A stretch of DNA of 35,274 bases from Terriglobia bacterium. Lineage in GTDB: Bacteria > Acidobacteriota > Terriglobia > Bryobacterales > Bryobacteraceae. The notes below the pieces were generated by a model. It searched no databases. It saw only the letters and a list, made by a program, of their open reading frames with translations, and had not been told where the DNA came from. Of this stretch, positions 9,341 to 18,333 are shown one piece after another. The position numbers and the translations under genes were made by a program. Numbering within the stretch: position 1 is the first letter of the stretch; the number at the start of each line of letters is the position of its first letter. Location of the stretch: contig JANYJA010000086.1 in the NCBI GenBank assembly GCA_025358575.1, forward strand, positions 1 to 35,274, in the 5' to 3' direction.

Positions 9341-9867
9341 TCCGGGTTAACAGCATGTTCCACTACATCGTGACTCGCGACCAGGATTTGATGGTCCGCT
9401 TGAACCGTTGGCGCGCACCGCGGTGGATTCGCATTTGGATGATTTGCGCCACGCGAGGCGGCGATGGCTGGCTCTGGTATGCGATGGGATTGATCATTGC
9501 ACTGTTCGGCGGAGCGGATCGATACGTGGCACTCGGAAAAGCGGGAGTGGCGGCTGCGGTTGGCGTGATTCTGTTCTTGAACATAAAGAGGGCTATCAAT
9601 CGCAGGAGGCCTAGCGCGCTGGAACCGCATTGCTGGGCGCGATTGCTTCCGCCCGACCAGTTTTCGTTTCCCTCGGGCCACACCATCACGGCGTTCGCGA
9701 TCGCGCTGCCGTTGGGGCTTTACTATCCGACACTGTTGAGTGGGCTAATTTTCTGCGCGTGCAGTATTGCGCTTTCACGCATTCTGCTCGGGTTGCACTT
9801 CTTAACCGATGTGATAGCGGGTTGCGCCATCGGGCTGCTGGTGGGTTACGCGGCGTATTTAATTTAG
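9337..9867 (+). CDS. PAP2-family membrane phosphatase
   Basis: This 176-residue integral membrane protein carries all three PAP2 phosphatase motifs: K84-x6-R91-P92, PSGH at 112-115, and S147-R148-x5-H154-x3-D158. Several hydrophobic segments surround them. Enzymes of this type remove phosphate from lipid phosphates such as phosphatidate or undecaprenyl diphosphate on the outer face of the inner membrane. The GTG at 9337 overlaps the PHP stop (GTGA); an ATG at 9355 is the alternative. Its TAG overlaps the TAA of the convergent GNAT gene by 3 bp, leaving no room for a terminator. The real lipid substrate is unknown. Confidence 0.9.
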   Translation: MIRVNSMFHYIVTRDQDLMVRLNRWRAPRWIRIWMICATRGGDGWLWYAMGLIIALFGGADRYVALGKAGVAAAVGVILFLNIKRAINRRRPSALEPHCWARLLPPDQFSFPSGHTITAFAIALPLGLYYPTLLSGLIFCACSIALSRILLGLHFLTDVIAGCAIGLLVGYAAYLI

Positions 9868-10399
9868 TTCTTCCCAATCCGCTTCTCCATCCGTATAATC
9901 GGCAATTCCAGCCCGTCTTGAAGCGGCACACCGAACTTCTCAAGATCCACATACCCGCGGGCGCGATAGAGTGGCACTCCCGTTACCGTCGAACCCATTT
10001 CGAATCGCCTGAACCCTTCCTCTTTGGCGGCACTTTCTGAAGCAGTCAGAAGCGCGCTGCCAATTCCACGGCGCGCCCGATCCGGATGCACGAAAAACGC
10101 GCGGATCTTCGCTGCGTCCCGAGCCGGATTCAGCAGCGTATCTTCCCTGCCGGCGCAACGGTCGCTTCCGAATAGCGTTTTGCGCCTGCTCCATCCGCGC
10201 AAGCCACGATGCGCTGTTCCAATTCGACAACGAAGTACGTTCCATCGGCAATCAACTGCCGATCGACACCGAAGGCGGCAATGAGCGCGCGATCGATCTG
10301 CTCAGGCGTATAGTCGCCCGCTTGCAAGCCGCGCACGGACGCGTCGATGAGCGCGCCGAGAACTGGAATGTCATCTTGAACCGTTTTGCGAATAGTCAA
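9864..10399 (-). pseudogene. GNAT family N-acetyltransferase, split by a one-base frameshift
   Basis: Two overlapping frames together make one GNAT acetyltransferase of about 178 residues. The first half (from the TTG at 10399) reads MTIRKTVQDDIPVLGALIDA and runs to ELEQRIVAC. The second half resumes in another frame with GWSRRKTLFGSD and includes the acetyl-CoA loop, HPDRARRGIGSALL. The junction reads TGC-GC-GGA-TGG at 10191-10201. One added base near 10197-10198 gives C-G-G-W and restores the frame, so a single-base loss is the simplest explanation. This is either decay or an assembly error. GNAT enzymes transfer acetyl from acetyl-CoA; the acceptor is unknown. Its stop overlaps the PAP2 stop. 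Confidence 0.85.
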
Positions 10400-10471
10400 T
10401 GAGTTCTGGAAAGTGTAGCATTCATGCGACCTTTTTCGCCCGACCTGTTAACCTTTAATTTCCACTTTCCA

Positions 10472-11641
10472 ATGCCTAAACTCTCTATCGAAGACCTTGC
10501 ATTAAAAGGCAAACGCCTGTTTATCCGCGTTGATTTCAACGTGCCCCTGGCTCCGGGCGGTCAGGACATTACCAGTGACAAGCGCATCAAGTCTTCCGTC
10601 CCCACCATTCGCTATGCGCTCGATCATGGAGCCGGTGTCATTCTGGCATCGCATCTGGGGCGTCCCAAAGGCAAGCCAAATCCTGAGATGAGTTTGAAGC
10701 CCGCGGCTGTGCGACTGGAACAACTGCTCGGCATGCCCGTAAAGATGGCCCCCGATTGCATTGGTCCCGAGGTAGAAGCGATGCTTCCGAAACCGGGCGA
10801 AGTATTGCTGCTAGAGAATCTGCGCTTTCATTCCGAAGAGGAAACCAACGATCGTGAATTTTCGAAGAAGCTCGCGTCCCTTGGGGATTTATATGTGAAC
10901 GATGCTTTTGGCTCGGCGCATCGCGCGCATGCTTCCACGGTTGGGATGATCGAGTTCGTCCCGCAAGCCGCCGCGGGATTGCTGATGAATCAGGAGCTGA
11001 AGTATCTCACCATGGTTACGAAAGACCCCGGGCGCCCTTCGATTTCGATACTTGGCGGCGCGAAGGTTTCCGACAAAATTGAAGTTATCGAGAATCTCAT
11101 CAAGATTGTCGACAAGCTGCTGATCGGCGGCGCCATGGCATACACCTTCTTGAAATCGCAAGGCGAGAGCGTAGGCAAGTCGCTGGTCGAAGATGACAAA
11201 CTCGATCTAGCCAAAAACCTGCTGGCCCGCTTCGGCGACAAGATGATGCTGCCTGTAGATCACATCGTCGTGTCGGAGTTCAAAGAAAACGCGGAGAATC
11301 ACGCAGCTGCAACCATCCCGGACGGCATGATGGGCATGGATATCGGGCCGAAAACCGTGGAAGCATTTTCGCGCGTGATTGCTTCAGCGAAGACGATCAT
11401 CTGGAACGGTCCCATGGGCGTATTCGAGAAGAAACCGTTCGACGCGGGCACCGTAGCGCTCGCGAAGTCCGTTGCCGAATCGGGCGCGGTGACGGTAGTG
11501 GGCGGCGGCGATTCTGAAAAGGCCATCAAAAGCGCTGGCGTGGCGGACAAGATTTCGCATATCTCGACCGGCGGCGGCGCATCACTGGAATTTCTGTCGG
11601 GAATTGAACTGCCTGGCGTGGCGGCGCTTACGGAGAAGTAA
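10472..11641 (+). CDS. pgk: Phosphoglycerate kinase
   Basis: This 390-residue glycolytic enzyme transfers phosphate from 1,3-bisphosphoglycerate to ADP in the cytoplasm. The signature RVDFNVPL, the substrate loops [14 protein letters not shown] and [10 protein letters not shown], and the nucleotide loops WNGPMGVFE and [10 protein letters not shown] are intact, with the C-terminal [11 protein letters not shown]. The length is standard. The frame is open 16 codons further upstream, but MPKLSIEDL at 10472 fits family starts best. It stands alone: a broken GNAT gene lies divergent upstream and the SRPBCC gene is convergent 2 bp downstream. Confidence 0.97.
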   Translation: MPKLSIEDLALKGKRLFIRVDFNVPLAPGGQDITSDKRIKSSVPTIRYALDHGAGVILASHLGRPKGKPNPEMSLKPAAVRLEQLLGMPVKMAPDCIGPEVEAMLPKPGEVLLLENLRFHSEEETNDREFSKKLASLGDLYVNDAFGSAHRAHASTVGMIEFVPQAAAGLLMNQELKYLTMVTKDPGRPSISILGGAKVSDKIEVIENLIKIVDKLLIGGAMAYTFLKSQGESVGKSLVEDDKLDLAKNLLARFGDKMMLPVDHIVVSEFKENAENHAAATIPDGMMGMDIGPKTVEAFSRVIASAKTIIWNGPMGVFEKKPFDAGTVALAKSVAESGAVTVVGGGDSEKAIKSAGVADKISHISTGGGASLEFLSGIELPGVAALTEK

Positions 11642-11643
11642 GC

Positions 11644-12093
11644 TCAACTGTTCTCGCGAAGCGTGACTTTGTGACGATAGTCGAACATTGCACTTAGTTT
11701 GCGGCGCACCAGACGCCCCGCTAGTAACTCGCCGATGGCTCCGAATGGAAGTTCGTACTCCACGTGGTCTTCCAAAATGCACGCGTGGGGGCCGTCGATA
11801 ATGACCCGATGAGTGTGCTTCCAAGATTTGAATGGGCCTTTGGTTTGGACATCGACAAATTGCTTGCCCGCCATATAGTCCTGGTGTGCGGCGATCCATC
11901 TGATGCAGAAGGGCCAGTAACCGATTCTCAGCACCACGCGAGCGCCATCTTGAATTCCGGCGACGGGCCCGATCGCTTTGACAGGATCGCCCGGAGGAAT
12001 TAGTTTCTGCAAGGCACCGGGTGCTTCATGCCACGCAAAAACTTGTGCGGCGGGGGCGGGGATGCGGATACGCCGCTCGAAGATTTGTTTCAC
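11644..12093 (-). CDS. SRPBCC superfamily protein (START/polyketide cyclase-like fold)
   Basis: This 149-residue protein begins like a typical SRPBCC ligand-binding protein (FERRIRIPAPAAQVFAWHEA) and continues with alternating strands such as HRVIIDGPHACILEDHVEY. It ends with a helix, LLAGRLVRRKLSAMFDYRH, as in cyclase/dehydrase-like members that bind hydrophobic ligands. The frame is open much further upstream inside cdsA. The GTG at 12093 makes a GTGA overlap with the cdsA stop and precedes the first recognisable strand, so I chose it. Coupling to uppS and cdsA suggests a lipid- or membrane-related role, but that is inference. Confidence 0.8.
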   Translation of the reverse strand: MKQIFERRIRIPAPAAQVFAWHEAPGALQKLIPPGDPVKAIGPVAGIQDGARVVLRIGYWPFCIRWIAAHQDYMAGKQFVDVQTKGPFKSWKHTHRVIIDGPHACILEDHVEYELPFGAIGELLAGRLVRRKLSAMFDYRHKVTLRENS

Positions 12094-12863
12094 GCGGGCC
12101 GCGGCATCATCGATAAGATGATCCAGAGTACAGGTAGCGCAAAGATGGCGCTGTCGACGCGGTCCAGCAGTCCGCCGTGGCCGGGCAACAGAGTGCCGCT
12201 GTCCTTCACGCCAGCGCCGCGTTTGATAGCGGATTCGGCCAAATCGCCAAGCTGGCCGGCAACGTTGACGGGCAACGCTAGCGCGGCTGCCGCCATCCAA
12301 CTCACGCCAGGAACGGCACGCGGCAGGAACAGAATTCCGAAGATCACTGAAACGACAACTGATGCCGCGGCACCCTCCCACGACTTGCCGGGACTAACGC
12401 TGGGCGCGAGCTTGTGTTTGCCGAAGCGGCGCCCGAAATAATACGCGCCGCTGTCGCCGATCCAATTGAGGGCGAGTCCGAACACCAGCCACCATTTACT
12501 AACATCGTGCAGAAAGACGGCGGTTTTCCAGGTAAGGAACAGGTAGACCACGCCTAGAACCAGCGCGGCGGCTTCGCCGAAAGCAACTGCCAAGTTGACG
12601 GATCTCAGCGAGAGCGTCAGCGCAACAAGACCGACAATCGTTAACAGAGGCGCTGCCTGCACCGGGTTTGCGAAGAGGATCAGCAATCCGGAAAAGAGGC
12701 CAAGGAGTTCGGGATTACGGGACAATTTGGCGATAGCGCAGAATTCGTGAAAGCAGACGCACGCGACCAGCGCGACGACTCCTTCAAACAACCGCGGCGG
12801 CCCAAGCAGCACAACGTAGAGGATAAACGGGATGAGAACCGCGGCGGTGAGGAACCGCTTCAT
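12090..12863 (-). CDS. cdsA: Phosphatidate cytidylyltransferase (CDP-diglyceride synthase)
   Basis: This 257-residue integral membrane enzyme makes CDP-diacylglycerol from phosphatidate and CTP, the precursor of phospholipids. The family signature is clear near the C-terminus: SAIKRGAGVKDSGTLLPGHG followed by GLLDRVDSA. Several hydrophobic helices fill the rest, and SPGKSWEGA is the conserved mid-protein motif. Its ATG overlaps the uppS stop by 4 bp, and its TGA overlaps the SRPBCC GTG by 4 bp. The order uppS-cdsA is widespread in bacteria. The length is close to the usual 260-285. Confidence 0.95.
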   Translation of the reverse strand: MKRFLTAAVLIPFILYVVLLGPPRLFEGVVALVACVCFHEFCAIAKLSRNPELLGLFSGLLILFANPVQAAPLLTIVGLVALTLSLRSVNLAVAFGEAAALVLGVVYLFLTWKTAVFLHDVSKWWLVFGLALNWIGDSGAYYFGRRFGKHKLAPSVSPGKSWEGAAASVVVSVIFGILFLPRAVPGVSWMAAAALALPVNVAGQLGDLAESAIKRGAGVKDSGTLLPGHGGLLDRVDSAIFALPVLWIILSMMPRPA

Positions 12864-13702
12864 TGCGACGAAACGACGATTTCCTCAAGCAGCGAATCGC
12901 CGGCACGAAGGTCAGCCACCTCGGGGCCAGAACTGAGCCCACCAAACCGGCGATCTCGGCGCTGGTAATCAAGAATCGCTTTCAACAGTTCGGTGCGATT
13001 GAAATCTGGCCAGAGAGTATCGGTGACAAAGAGTTCGGCGTACGCGATTTGCCACAGCAGAAAATTGCTGACGCGCATTTCGCCGGAGGTGCGGATCAGG
13101 AGATCGGGATCGGGAAGAGCGGCGGTGTAGAGGCAGGATGAAATCATATCCTCATCGATCCGCAATCGAGAGAGAGACCCGTTGAGGCGCGCCGTCTCGA
13201 TGACAGCGTTGATGGCATCGACCAACTCGGCGCGGCCGCTGTAATTGATAGCGAGCGTGAGACGTAGACCGGTATTGCGCGCTGTGGCAGCTATCGTGGT
13301 TTCAAGTTCATCACGCACCGCTGCCGGCAAAGCTTCAAGGCGTCCGATCGCCTGCAGGCAAATGTTATTGCGCTGCAACTCGCCGAGTTCCTTTCGAAGG
13401 TAAATGCGAAGCAAGCGCCAAAGCATGTCGACTTCGCCGCGGGGACGCTTCCAATTCTCGACGGAAAAAGCATAAAGCGTGAGTGCGCCGATTCCCAAAA
13501 TGGCGCAAGTCTCGACAGTTTTGTGGACCGCGCCGACGCCTGCACTATGCCCCGCGATACGCGGCAGCGCGCGACGGTTGGCCCACCGGCCATTACCGTC
13601 CATGATGATGGCGATGTGGGCGGGCAGACGCTCGGCGTCTATTGCCGCAGCGAGTTCGCGATCCTTGTCATCCGGACCTAACTGCTCCAGGAGGGCCTTC
13701 AT
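12860..13702 (-). CDS. uppS: Isoprenyl transferase (undecaprenyl diphosphate synthase)
   Basis: This 280-residue cis-prenyltransferase extends farnesyl diphosphate with isopentenyl diphosphates to make the C55 carrier lipid for cell-wall synthesis. The catalytic Asp is D35 in IIMDGNGRWA. Other landmarks are the GHSAGV loop, YAFSVENWKRP, and the C-terminal RTSGEMRVSNFLLWQ with WPDF. It has about 20 extra N-terminal residues compared with the shortest family members. It is the first gene of the uppS-cdsA-SRPBCC unit and is separated by 37 bp from the Rrf2 gene upstream, so it may have its own promoter or share one. Confidence 0.96.
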   Translation of the reverse strand: MKALLEQLGPDDKDRELAAAIDAERLPAHIAIIMDGNGRWANRRALPRIAGHSAGVGAVHKTVETCAILGIGALTLYAFSVENWKRPRGEVDMLWRLLRIYLRKELGELQRNNICLQAIGRLEALPAAVRDELETTIAATARNTGLRLTLAINYSGRAELVDAINAVIETARLNGSLSRLRIDEDMISSCLYTAALPDPDLLIRTSGEMRVSNFLLWQIAYAELFVTDTLWPDFNRTELLKAILDYQRRDRRFGGLSSGPEVADLRAGDSLLEEIVVSSQ

Positions 13703-13739
13703 GGGTAATTTTATATGTTACCAATTCCATGCAAATTGG

Positions 13740-14231
13740 TCAGCGCGAGCTGATTTTTGATGGCGCGGCAATCCGTTTGAGTAGTTTTTGATTGGCGGCT
13801 CGCAGCTTCTCCGTACGCAGGCAGACATCGGCGAGGGTTCGCCGATCAAGTATCGCGGCGGTGGCATCCCGCACCTCGCGCATCACTAGACGTGTTTCGC
13901 ATGTGCTCACGTCGACGCACTCCTCACACGGCCGGTACGCGGTCTCACTGGCACAGGGAAGCGGCGCCAGCGGCCCCTCCATCAAGCGCACAACCGCGCC
14001 TACCGTAATCTGGTCCGGTGGCTTGGCGAGATAATAGCCGCCGCCACGGCCCGGCTTGCTCTCAACCAGACCGCTGTTCTTCATGACGAGGAGAATAATA
14101 TCGAGAAATTTCTTCGGGATGGCTTCGTCCTCAGCCAGCCTCGACACCAGCGTGTATCCGTTTCCGAAATTTCGAGTCAGGGCGTACAGAGCCCGGAGCC
14201 CATACTTGGTTTTTTTCGAAATCAGGCGCAT
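13740..14231 (-). CDS. Rrf2 family transcriptional regulator
   Basis: This 163-residue protein has the Rrf2 winged-helix domain: MRLISKKTKYGLRALYAL, the recognition part IPKKFLDIILLVMKNSGLV, and the wing SKPGRGGGYYLAKPP. Four cysteines lie in the effector region (C93, C102, C105, C111). IscR and NsrR bind an Fe-S cluster with cysteines in this place, so this protein may sense iron-sulfur status, redox state or NO. The spacing (x8, x2, x5) is not exactly that of IscR (x5, x5). It is divergent from a large TonB-dependent receptor and upstream of uppS in the same direction. Targets are unknown. Confidence 0.9.
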   Translation of the reverse strand: MRLISKKTKYGLRALYALTRNFGNGYTLVSRLAEDEAIPKKFLDIILLVMKNSGLVESKPGRGGGYYLAKPPDQITVGAVVRLMEGPLAPLPCASETAYRPCEECVDVSTCETRLVMREVRDATAAILDRRTLADVCLRTEKLRAANQKLLKRIAAPSKISSR

Positions 14232-14242
14232 TGACGGTAAGC

Positions 14243-14270
14243 ACTATAAGGGTACTCCGAATCATCGTAA
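14243..14270 (-). promoter_or_regulatory. Possible promoter for the Rrf2 gene
   Basis: On the minus strand TTACGA (14270-14265) and TATAGT (14248-14243) are separated by 16 bp. The -10 box matches five of six consensus bases; the -35 box is poor. The predicted start lies only about 5 bp before the ATG, so the leader would be very short. Confidence 0.3.
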
Positions 14271-14314
14271 CGGGACTGTCAGATAAAAAATCGGAGTGGG
14301 CTTAAAGAAAAGTC

Positions 14315-14343
14315 TTGCGTTCACTTCTATATGTTCGTATTAT
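14315..14343 (+). promoter_or_regulatory. Likely sigma-70-type promoter for the TonB-dependent receptor
   Basis: TTGCGT (14315-14320) and TATTAT (14338-14343) are separated by exactly 17 bp. The -10 box matches five of six consensus bases and the -35 box keeps the TTG. The start would fall near 14350, giving a leader of about 70 nt before the ATG at 14421. Confidence 0.45.
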
Positions 14344-14420
14344 CGATAGACAATCCTGACATTGATCGGGCACAGGCACCACGCTGTTCCTGTGTGCGTT
14401 CGCAAATCCAAGGGAGTTTT

Positions 14421-17400
14421 ATGCGTCTACTCAAATTGAAGTTTAAGGCAGGACTGTTTTTTGTGTTGATCGCGGCCGCTCTTCGCGCGCAGGTTGGGAC
14501 CAGCGGAGTCACTGGCGTTGTCGAGGACGCAACCCACTCGCCGATTCCGGGGGCCACCATAACCCTGACCAATGCGGATTCCGGCACGAGACAGACATCG
14601 ATCACCAACCCGACGGGATCTTACCGTTTTGGGTCGTTAATACCGGGGACCTATCGAATTCAAGCCGAGGCAAGCGGCTTCGACACACAAGTGCGTTCGA
14701 ACGTGACGCTTGAAGTCGCGCAGACGTTGGCTATCGACGTTACGCTAGAGGTCGGGCAGCAGACCCAGAGCGTAAATGTGGAAGCCACATCGCCGCTGGC
14801 GGAAACGCAATCGTCCAGCATCGCGCAGCTTGTGGGAAACAAATATATCGACAATCTGCCGTTGCCAAACCGCTCGGCAAATTCACTGGTGTCGCTCTCG
14901 CCGGGCGTCGTATTGATCGACAGCGGCTCGGGTGCGGAAAATTACCCAGTGTTTTCGGTTGCGGGCGGACGTGTTCGAAACCAGAATTTCACGCTGGATG
15001 GCGGCAATGTCTCGAATGCCGTAGGTCTCACTCGCCCTCAACAGTTGACCAGTTTACCGCTTGACGCGCTCCAGGAATTTCGCGTTATTGCCAACAGCTA
15101 TGCCGCCGAGTTTGGACATTCAACTGGCGGCATCGTGGCGCTCTCCACTCGCTCGGGAACGAACTACGTTCATGGCACGCTATTCGAATATCTTCGGAAC
15201 GATGCGTTCGATGCGCGCAATTTCTTCGCTGCCACTAAGCCTCCACTGCATTTGAATCAATTTGGCGGGTCACTGGGCGGACCGATTCGCAAGGACAAAA
15301 CCCACTTCTTCATGAGCTGGGAGCAGACTCGCGAAGGCTTTAGCGATCCCACCATCTCCGGCAGATTCACAGTGCCGACATTAGCGGAGCGCAAAGGCGA
15401 TTTTTCGGCTCCAAAAGCCACAATTTACGACCCCGCAACATTAATTAGCGGAGTCAAGAAACCTTTTGCTGGAAATAAGATTCCCGCGAGCCGTTTCGAT
15501 CCCGTCGCGAAAGCCGCATTATCTTACTGGCCGCTGCCGAACACTCCGAGCATGAATGGCGCGAATAACTTCGTGGCCAATGCGACTGCGGCGCTGCATC
15601 GCGATATTGGCGTAGCCAAGGTGGACCACCGCATCGGCGAAAACGATCTGCTCTCGGTTCGGTATTACATGAACGACAACGCTCAGCAGAACTTCGGGGC
15701 CTACGGCATTCCGGTGGCCGACCCAAACAGCAACCAGACAACGGGACGCATCCAAAGCATTCTGGGAACGGAAACTCACACCTTCACGCCCAGTCTATTG
15801 AACCAGTTTCAGGCGACGTTTTTAACGCGTTCATTCATTCAGAGCCGATTCGGAGCGGGCGAAAACTTCGCCGGTAAGCTTGGTCTTACCGGTGTAAGCA
15901 AAGCTGCGTTCCCCACTTTTAACCTTACCGGATACTCGGGCCTTGGCTCGCCGGGGATCAGCAATAACTCCATTTCACGGGTTCAAACTCCGATTCACGA
16001 CACTCAAATTCAGGACTCCATGTCGTGGTTTAAGGGCCGGCATGCGATCAAAACAGGTGTGGAGTATCGCCGCGGCTTTAACCGTGAAAGCAGCGATCTA
16101 TCTTCGTCGGGAAATTTCACATTCACTCGTCAAATCACCGATAAGCCAGGGTCTGCATCCAACACCGGGGATAGTTTCGCAAGCTTCCTTCTGGGTGACG
16201 CAAATGCTGCAAACCTCAATCGCAATGATGTGATTCCGTCACATGCTTCGCTGTTTAGCGCATATGTTCAAGACGACTACCGCATCACCGATCGGCTCAC
16301 GATCAACGCTGGTCTTCGATGGGAAGCTGAATTGCCCCGTTACGTAACCGGAAATCGCATGAACGGTTTTGATCGCACGGCGATCAATCCTGTCTCGGGG
16401 ACCCCTGGCGTGGTCACGTTTGCGGGGCGCAATGGTGTTCCGCGAACCGCGTTTGACGCCAATTACAAAAATTTCGGGCCGCGTCTCGGCTTCGCGTACA
16501 ACGCGCCGTTCTTGAAAGGGCTGGTCATCCGCGGGGGCAGCGGAATCTATTACGGCCCCAATGTCAGCAGCAGCATTGGAAGTGCGGCCGCGCTTGGGTT
16601 TAGCGACACCGCAAGCTACGCGGTCTCGTCGGCTGATACCAACTCGGCGCTGACTCTTGCCGGCGGCTTTCCGGCTTACTCGCGGCCGCCGCTCTCTTCG
16701 GCCTACGGAGCCGTTCCAGCCGGAAAGAAAACCACCACGAGCGTGACCTTCTTCGATCGCAACCGGCATTCACCGGTCGCATACCAATTCAATTTGGATC
16801 TGCAAAAGGAAGTGGTTCCCAACGTTTTGGTCGAGGCGGGCTATCTCGGGAATGTCAGCCATCACCTTACCGCGAACGACCTCAGCATCAACCAGGTTCC
16901 CGACTCGTTAATCGGCCCCGGCAACACCCAATTATTGCGGCCCTTCCCGCAGTTTACGAATGTGACGCTCATCAATCCGCCTGTTGGCGATTCCACGTAT
17001 CACGCCATCTTCGTGAAGGCGGAACGCCGGTTCGCCAGCGGATTTTCATTCCTCGCGCACTACACCTTCTCGAAGTTTATCGATGACGCCGCGTCCCAGG
17101 ACGAATTCGGCGATCCAGGAAGTTACATGGATGCGTACAATCGGCGGCTCGACAAAGGACTGAGCGGAAGCGATGTGCCGAACCGATTCGTGCTGACTGG
17201 CCTCTATGAAATGCCGCAGTTTCACGATCGACACCTGACGAATCTGCTTCTGGGGCGCTGGCAGTTCGGCGTGCTGACGACGCTCCAATCGGGCGAGCCA
17301 TTCACGGTCTATACTTCATCGAACACCACTAACGCGTTTCCAGCGGGCACGTTGCGTCCGAATTTGGTTGGCAATCCACGCCTCGATTCGGGCCGCACCT

Positions 17401-17693
17401 TATCGCATTACTTTAACACCGCCGCGTTTGCGCAACCCGCGCCTTACAATTTCGGAAATTCGCCGCGATCGGTTCTGCGCGGTCCATCTAGCTCCAATGT
17501 GGATTTCACGGTGTCGAAAAACTTTCCAATCACGGAGCGCGTGAAGACTGAGCTGAAGGGCGAATTCTTCAACGTGTTCAACATCGCTAATTTCGACACG
17601 CCGGGCCACACTCTGGGCAATTCAGATTTCGGCGCATTCTCGACGGCGCGACAGGCGCGGGTTGTCGAGTTGGCGCTGCGCATCATTTTCTAG
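14421..17693 (+). CDS. TonB-dependent receptor with carboxypeptidase-regulatory-like domain (Oar-like)
   Basis: This 1090-residue outer-membrane protein starts at an ATG with AGGGAG upstream; the open frame begins 30 codons earlier without support. A signal peptide (about 1-25, ending near ALRAQ) is followed by a carboxypeptidase-regulatory-like beta-sandwich (about 28-110, GVVEDATHSPIPGATITLTN). Next come a plug domain (ETQSSSIAQLVGNKYIDNLP) and a beta-barrel that ends in a terminal Phe (LALRIIF). Such Oar-like receptors are heavily multiplied in Acidobacteria, and most are thought to import oligosaccharides or other large substrates. The ligand is unknown. No SusD-like partner is visible; a DUF1080 gene follows 43 bp later. 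Confidence 0.93.
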   Translation: MRLLKLKFKAGLFFVLIAAALRAQVGTSGVTGVVEDATHSPIPGATITLTNADSGTRQTSITNPTGSYRFGSLIPGTYRIQAEASGFDTQVRSNVTLEVAQTLAIDVTLEVGQQTQSVNVEATSPLAETQSSSIAQLVGNKYIDNLPLPNRSANSLVSLSPGVVLIDSGSGAENYPVFSVAGGRVRNQNFTLDGGNVSNAVGLTRPQQLTSLPLDALQEFRVIANSYAAEFGHSTGGIVALSTRSGTNYVHGTLFEYLRNDAFDARNFFAATKPPLHLNQFGGSLGGPIRKDKTHFFMSWEQTREGFSDPTISGRFTVPTLAERKGDFSAPKATIYDPATLISGVKKPFAGNKIPASRFDPVAKAALSYWPLPNTPSMNGANNFVANATAALHRDIGVAKVDHRIGENDLLSVRYYMNDNAQQNFGAYGIPVADPNSNQTTGRIQSILGTETHTFTPSLLNQFQATFLTRSFIQSRFGAGENFAGKLGLTGVSKAAFPTFNLTGYSGLGSPGISNNSISRVQTPIHDTQIQDSMSWFKGRHAIKTGVEYRRGFNRESSDLSSSGNFTFTRQITDKPGSASNTGDSFASFLLGDANAANLNRNDVIPSHASLFSAYVQDDYRITDRLTINAGLRWEAELPRYVTGNRMNGFDRTAINPVSGTPGVVTFAGRNGVPRTAFDANYKNFGPRLGFAYNAPFLKGLVIRGGSGIYYGPNVSSSIGSAAALGFSDTASYAVSSADTNSALTLAGGFPAYSRPPLSSAYGAVPAGKKTTTSVTFFDRNRHSPVAYQFNLDLQKEVVPNVLVEAGYLGNVSHHLTANDLSINQVPDSLIGPGNTQLLRPFPQFTNVTLINPPVGDSTYHAIFVKAERRFASGFSFLAHYTFSKFIDDAASQDEFGDPGSYMDAYNRRLDKGLSGSDVPNRFVLTGLYEMPQFHDRHLTNLLLGRWQFGVLTTLQSGEPFTVYTSSNTTNAFPAGTLRPNLVGNPRLDSGRTLSHYFNTAAFAQPAPYNFGNSPRSVLRGPSSSNVDFTVSKNFPITERVKTELKGEFFNVFNIANFDTPGHTLGNSDFGAFSTARQARVVELALRIIF

Positions 17694-17694
17694 A

Positions 17695-17713
17695 TCGCGG
17701 TCCCGGCCCGCGA
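17695..17713 (+). terminator. Weak hairpin after the TonB-dependent receptor gene
   Basis: TCGCGG and CCGCGA form a 6-bp stem with a 7-base loop just after the receptor's stop codon. There is no run of T after it, so it is not a standard intrinsic terminator. It might be an attenuator, a Rho-dependent end or chance. Confidence 0.22.
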
Positions 17714-17736
17714 CATTCGGGATAAACTAGCGGTCG

Positions 17737-18333
17737 ATGAGACTGCTGGTATTCGTGGCAATGTTCGCTGGCATGATGCCGGCGCAGAAAAATACACTCA
17801 CTCCAGAGGAAGCGAAAGAAGGCTTCATCCTCATGTTCGATGGGGAATCGCTGAAGGGCTGGATCCCGGAGATGAAAGCCGAATGGCGTGTCGAAGAAGG
17901 CAACCTTGTCGGCGATGGCGGCGACTACGGATGGCTCCGCTACGAAAAATCTTTCTCCGATTTCGTGCTTAAGTGCGACTACCGCGTGGGCCCCGACGGC
18001 AATAGCGGAATCTTTCTGCGATCGACTAAAGAGGGCGCACCGCACTTGACCGGCTACGAGTTACAGATCTTCAATCAACATCCGAAGTATCCGACTGGCA
18101 GTCTGGTCGGGGCGATCGAGGCGGTACCCGTGAGTCCCTCTCCCGACGAGTGGCACAGTTACGTGATCACCGCTCAAGGCGACCATTTCGTCGTGATATT
18201 GGATGGCGACCCAGTGCTCGATGGGCATGACGGCAAGAGCCGATCGGGCTTTATCGGCCTGCAATACAACAAGGGCAAGAAGTCTGAATTTCGAAATTTG
18301 AAAGTGAAGTCGCTTGGATTGAGGGTCAAATGA
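17737..18333 (+). CDS. DUF1080 domain protein (3-keto-disaccharide hydrolase-like), secreted
   Basis: This 198-residue protein has a short hydrophobic leader (MRLLVFVAMFAGMMPAQ) and then a DUF1080 domain that fills the rest. Typical features are FILMFDGESLKGWI at the start, KCDYRVGPDGNSGIFLRS in the middle, and GFIGLQYNKGKKSEFRNLKV at the end, which is the usual concanavalin-like beta-jelly-roll closing strand. Members act on glycosides, some as 3-keto-glucoside hydrolases, and are abundant in Acidobacteria and Planctomycetes. Its TGA overlaps the ATG of the PPK2 gene by 4 bp. The neighbouring receptor may bring in a sugar substrate, but that is speculative. Confidence 0.9.
   Translation: MRLLVFVAMFAGMMPAQKNTLTPEEAKEGFILMFDGESLKGWIPEMKAEWRVEEGNLVGDGGDYGWLRYEKSFSDFVLKCDYRVGPDGNSGIFLRSTKEGAPHLTGYELQIFNQHPKYPTGSLVGAIEAVPVSPSPDEWHSYVITAQGDHFVVILDGDPVLDGHDGKSRSGFIGLQYNKGKKSEFRNLKVKSLGLRVK

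Noticed and set aside
10400-10471. Promoter for pgk
   Set aside because: TTTAAT at 10454-10459 is a possible -10, but there is no acceptable -35 at 16-18 bp.
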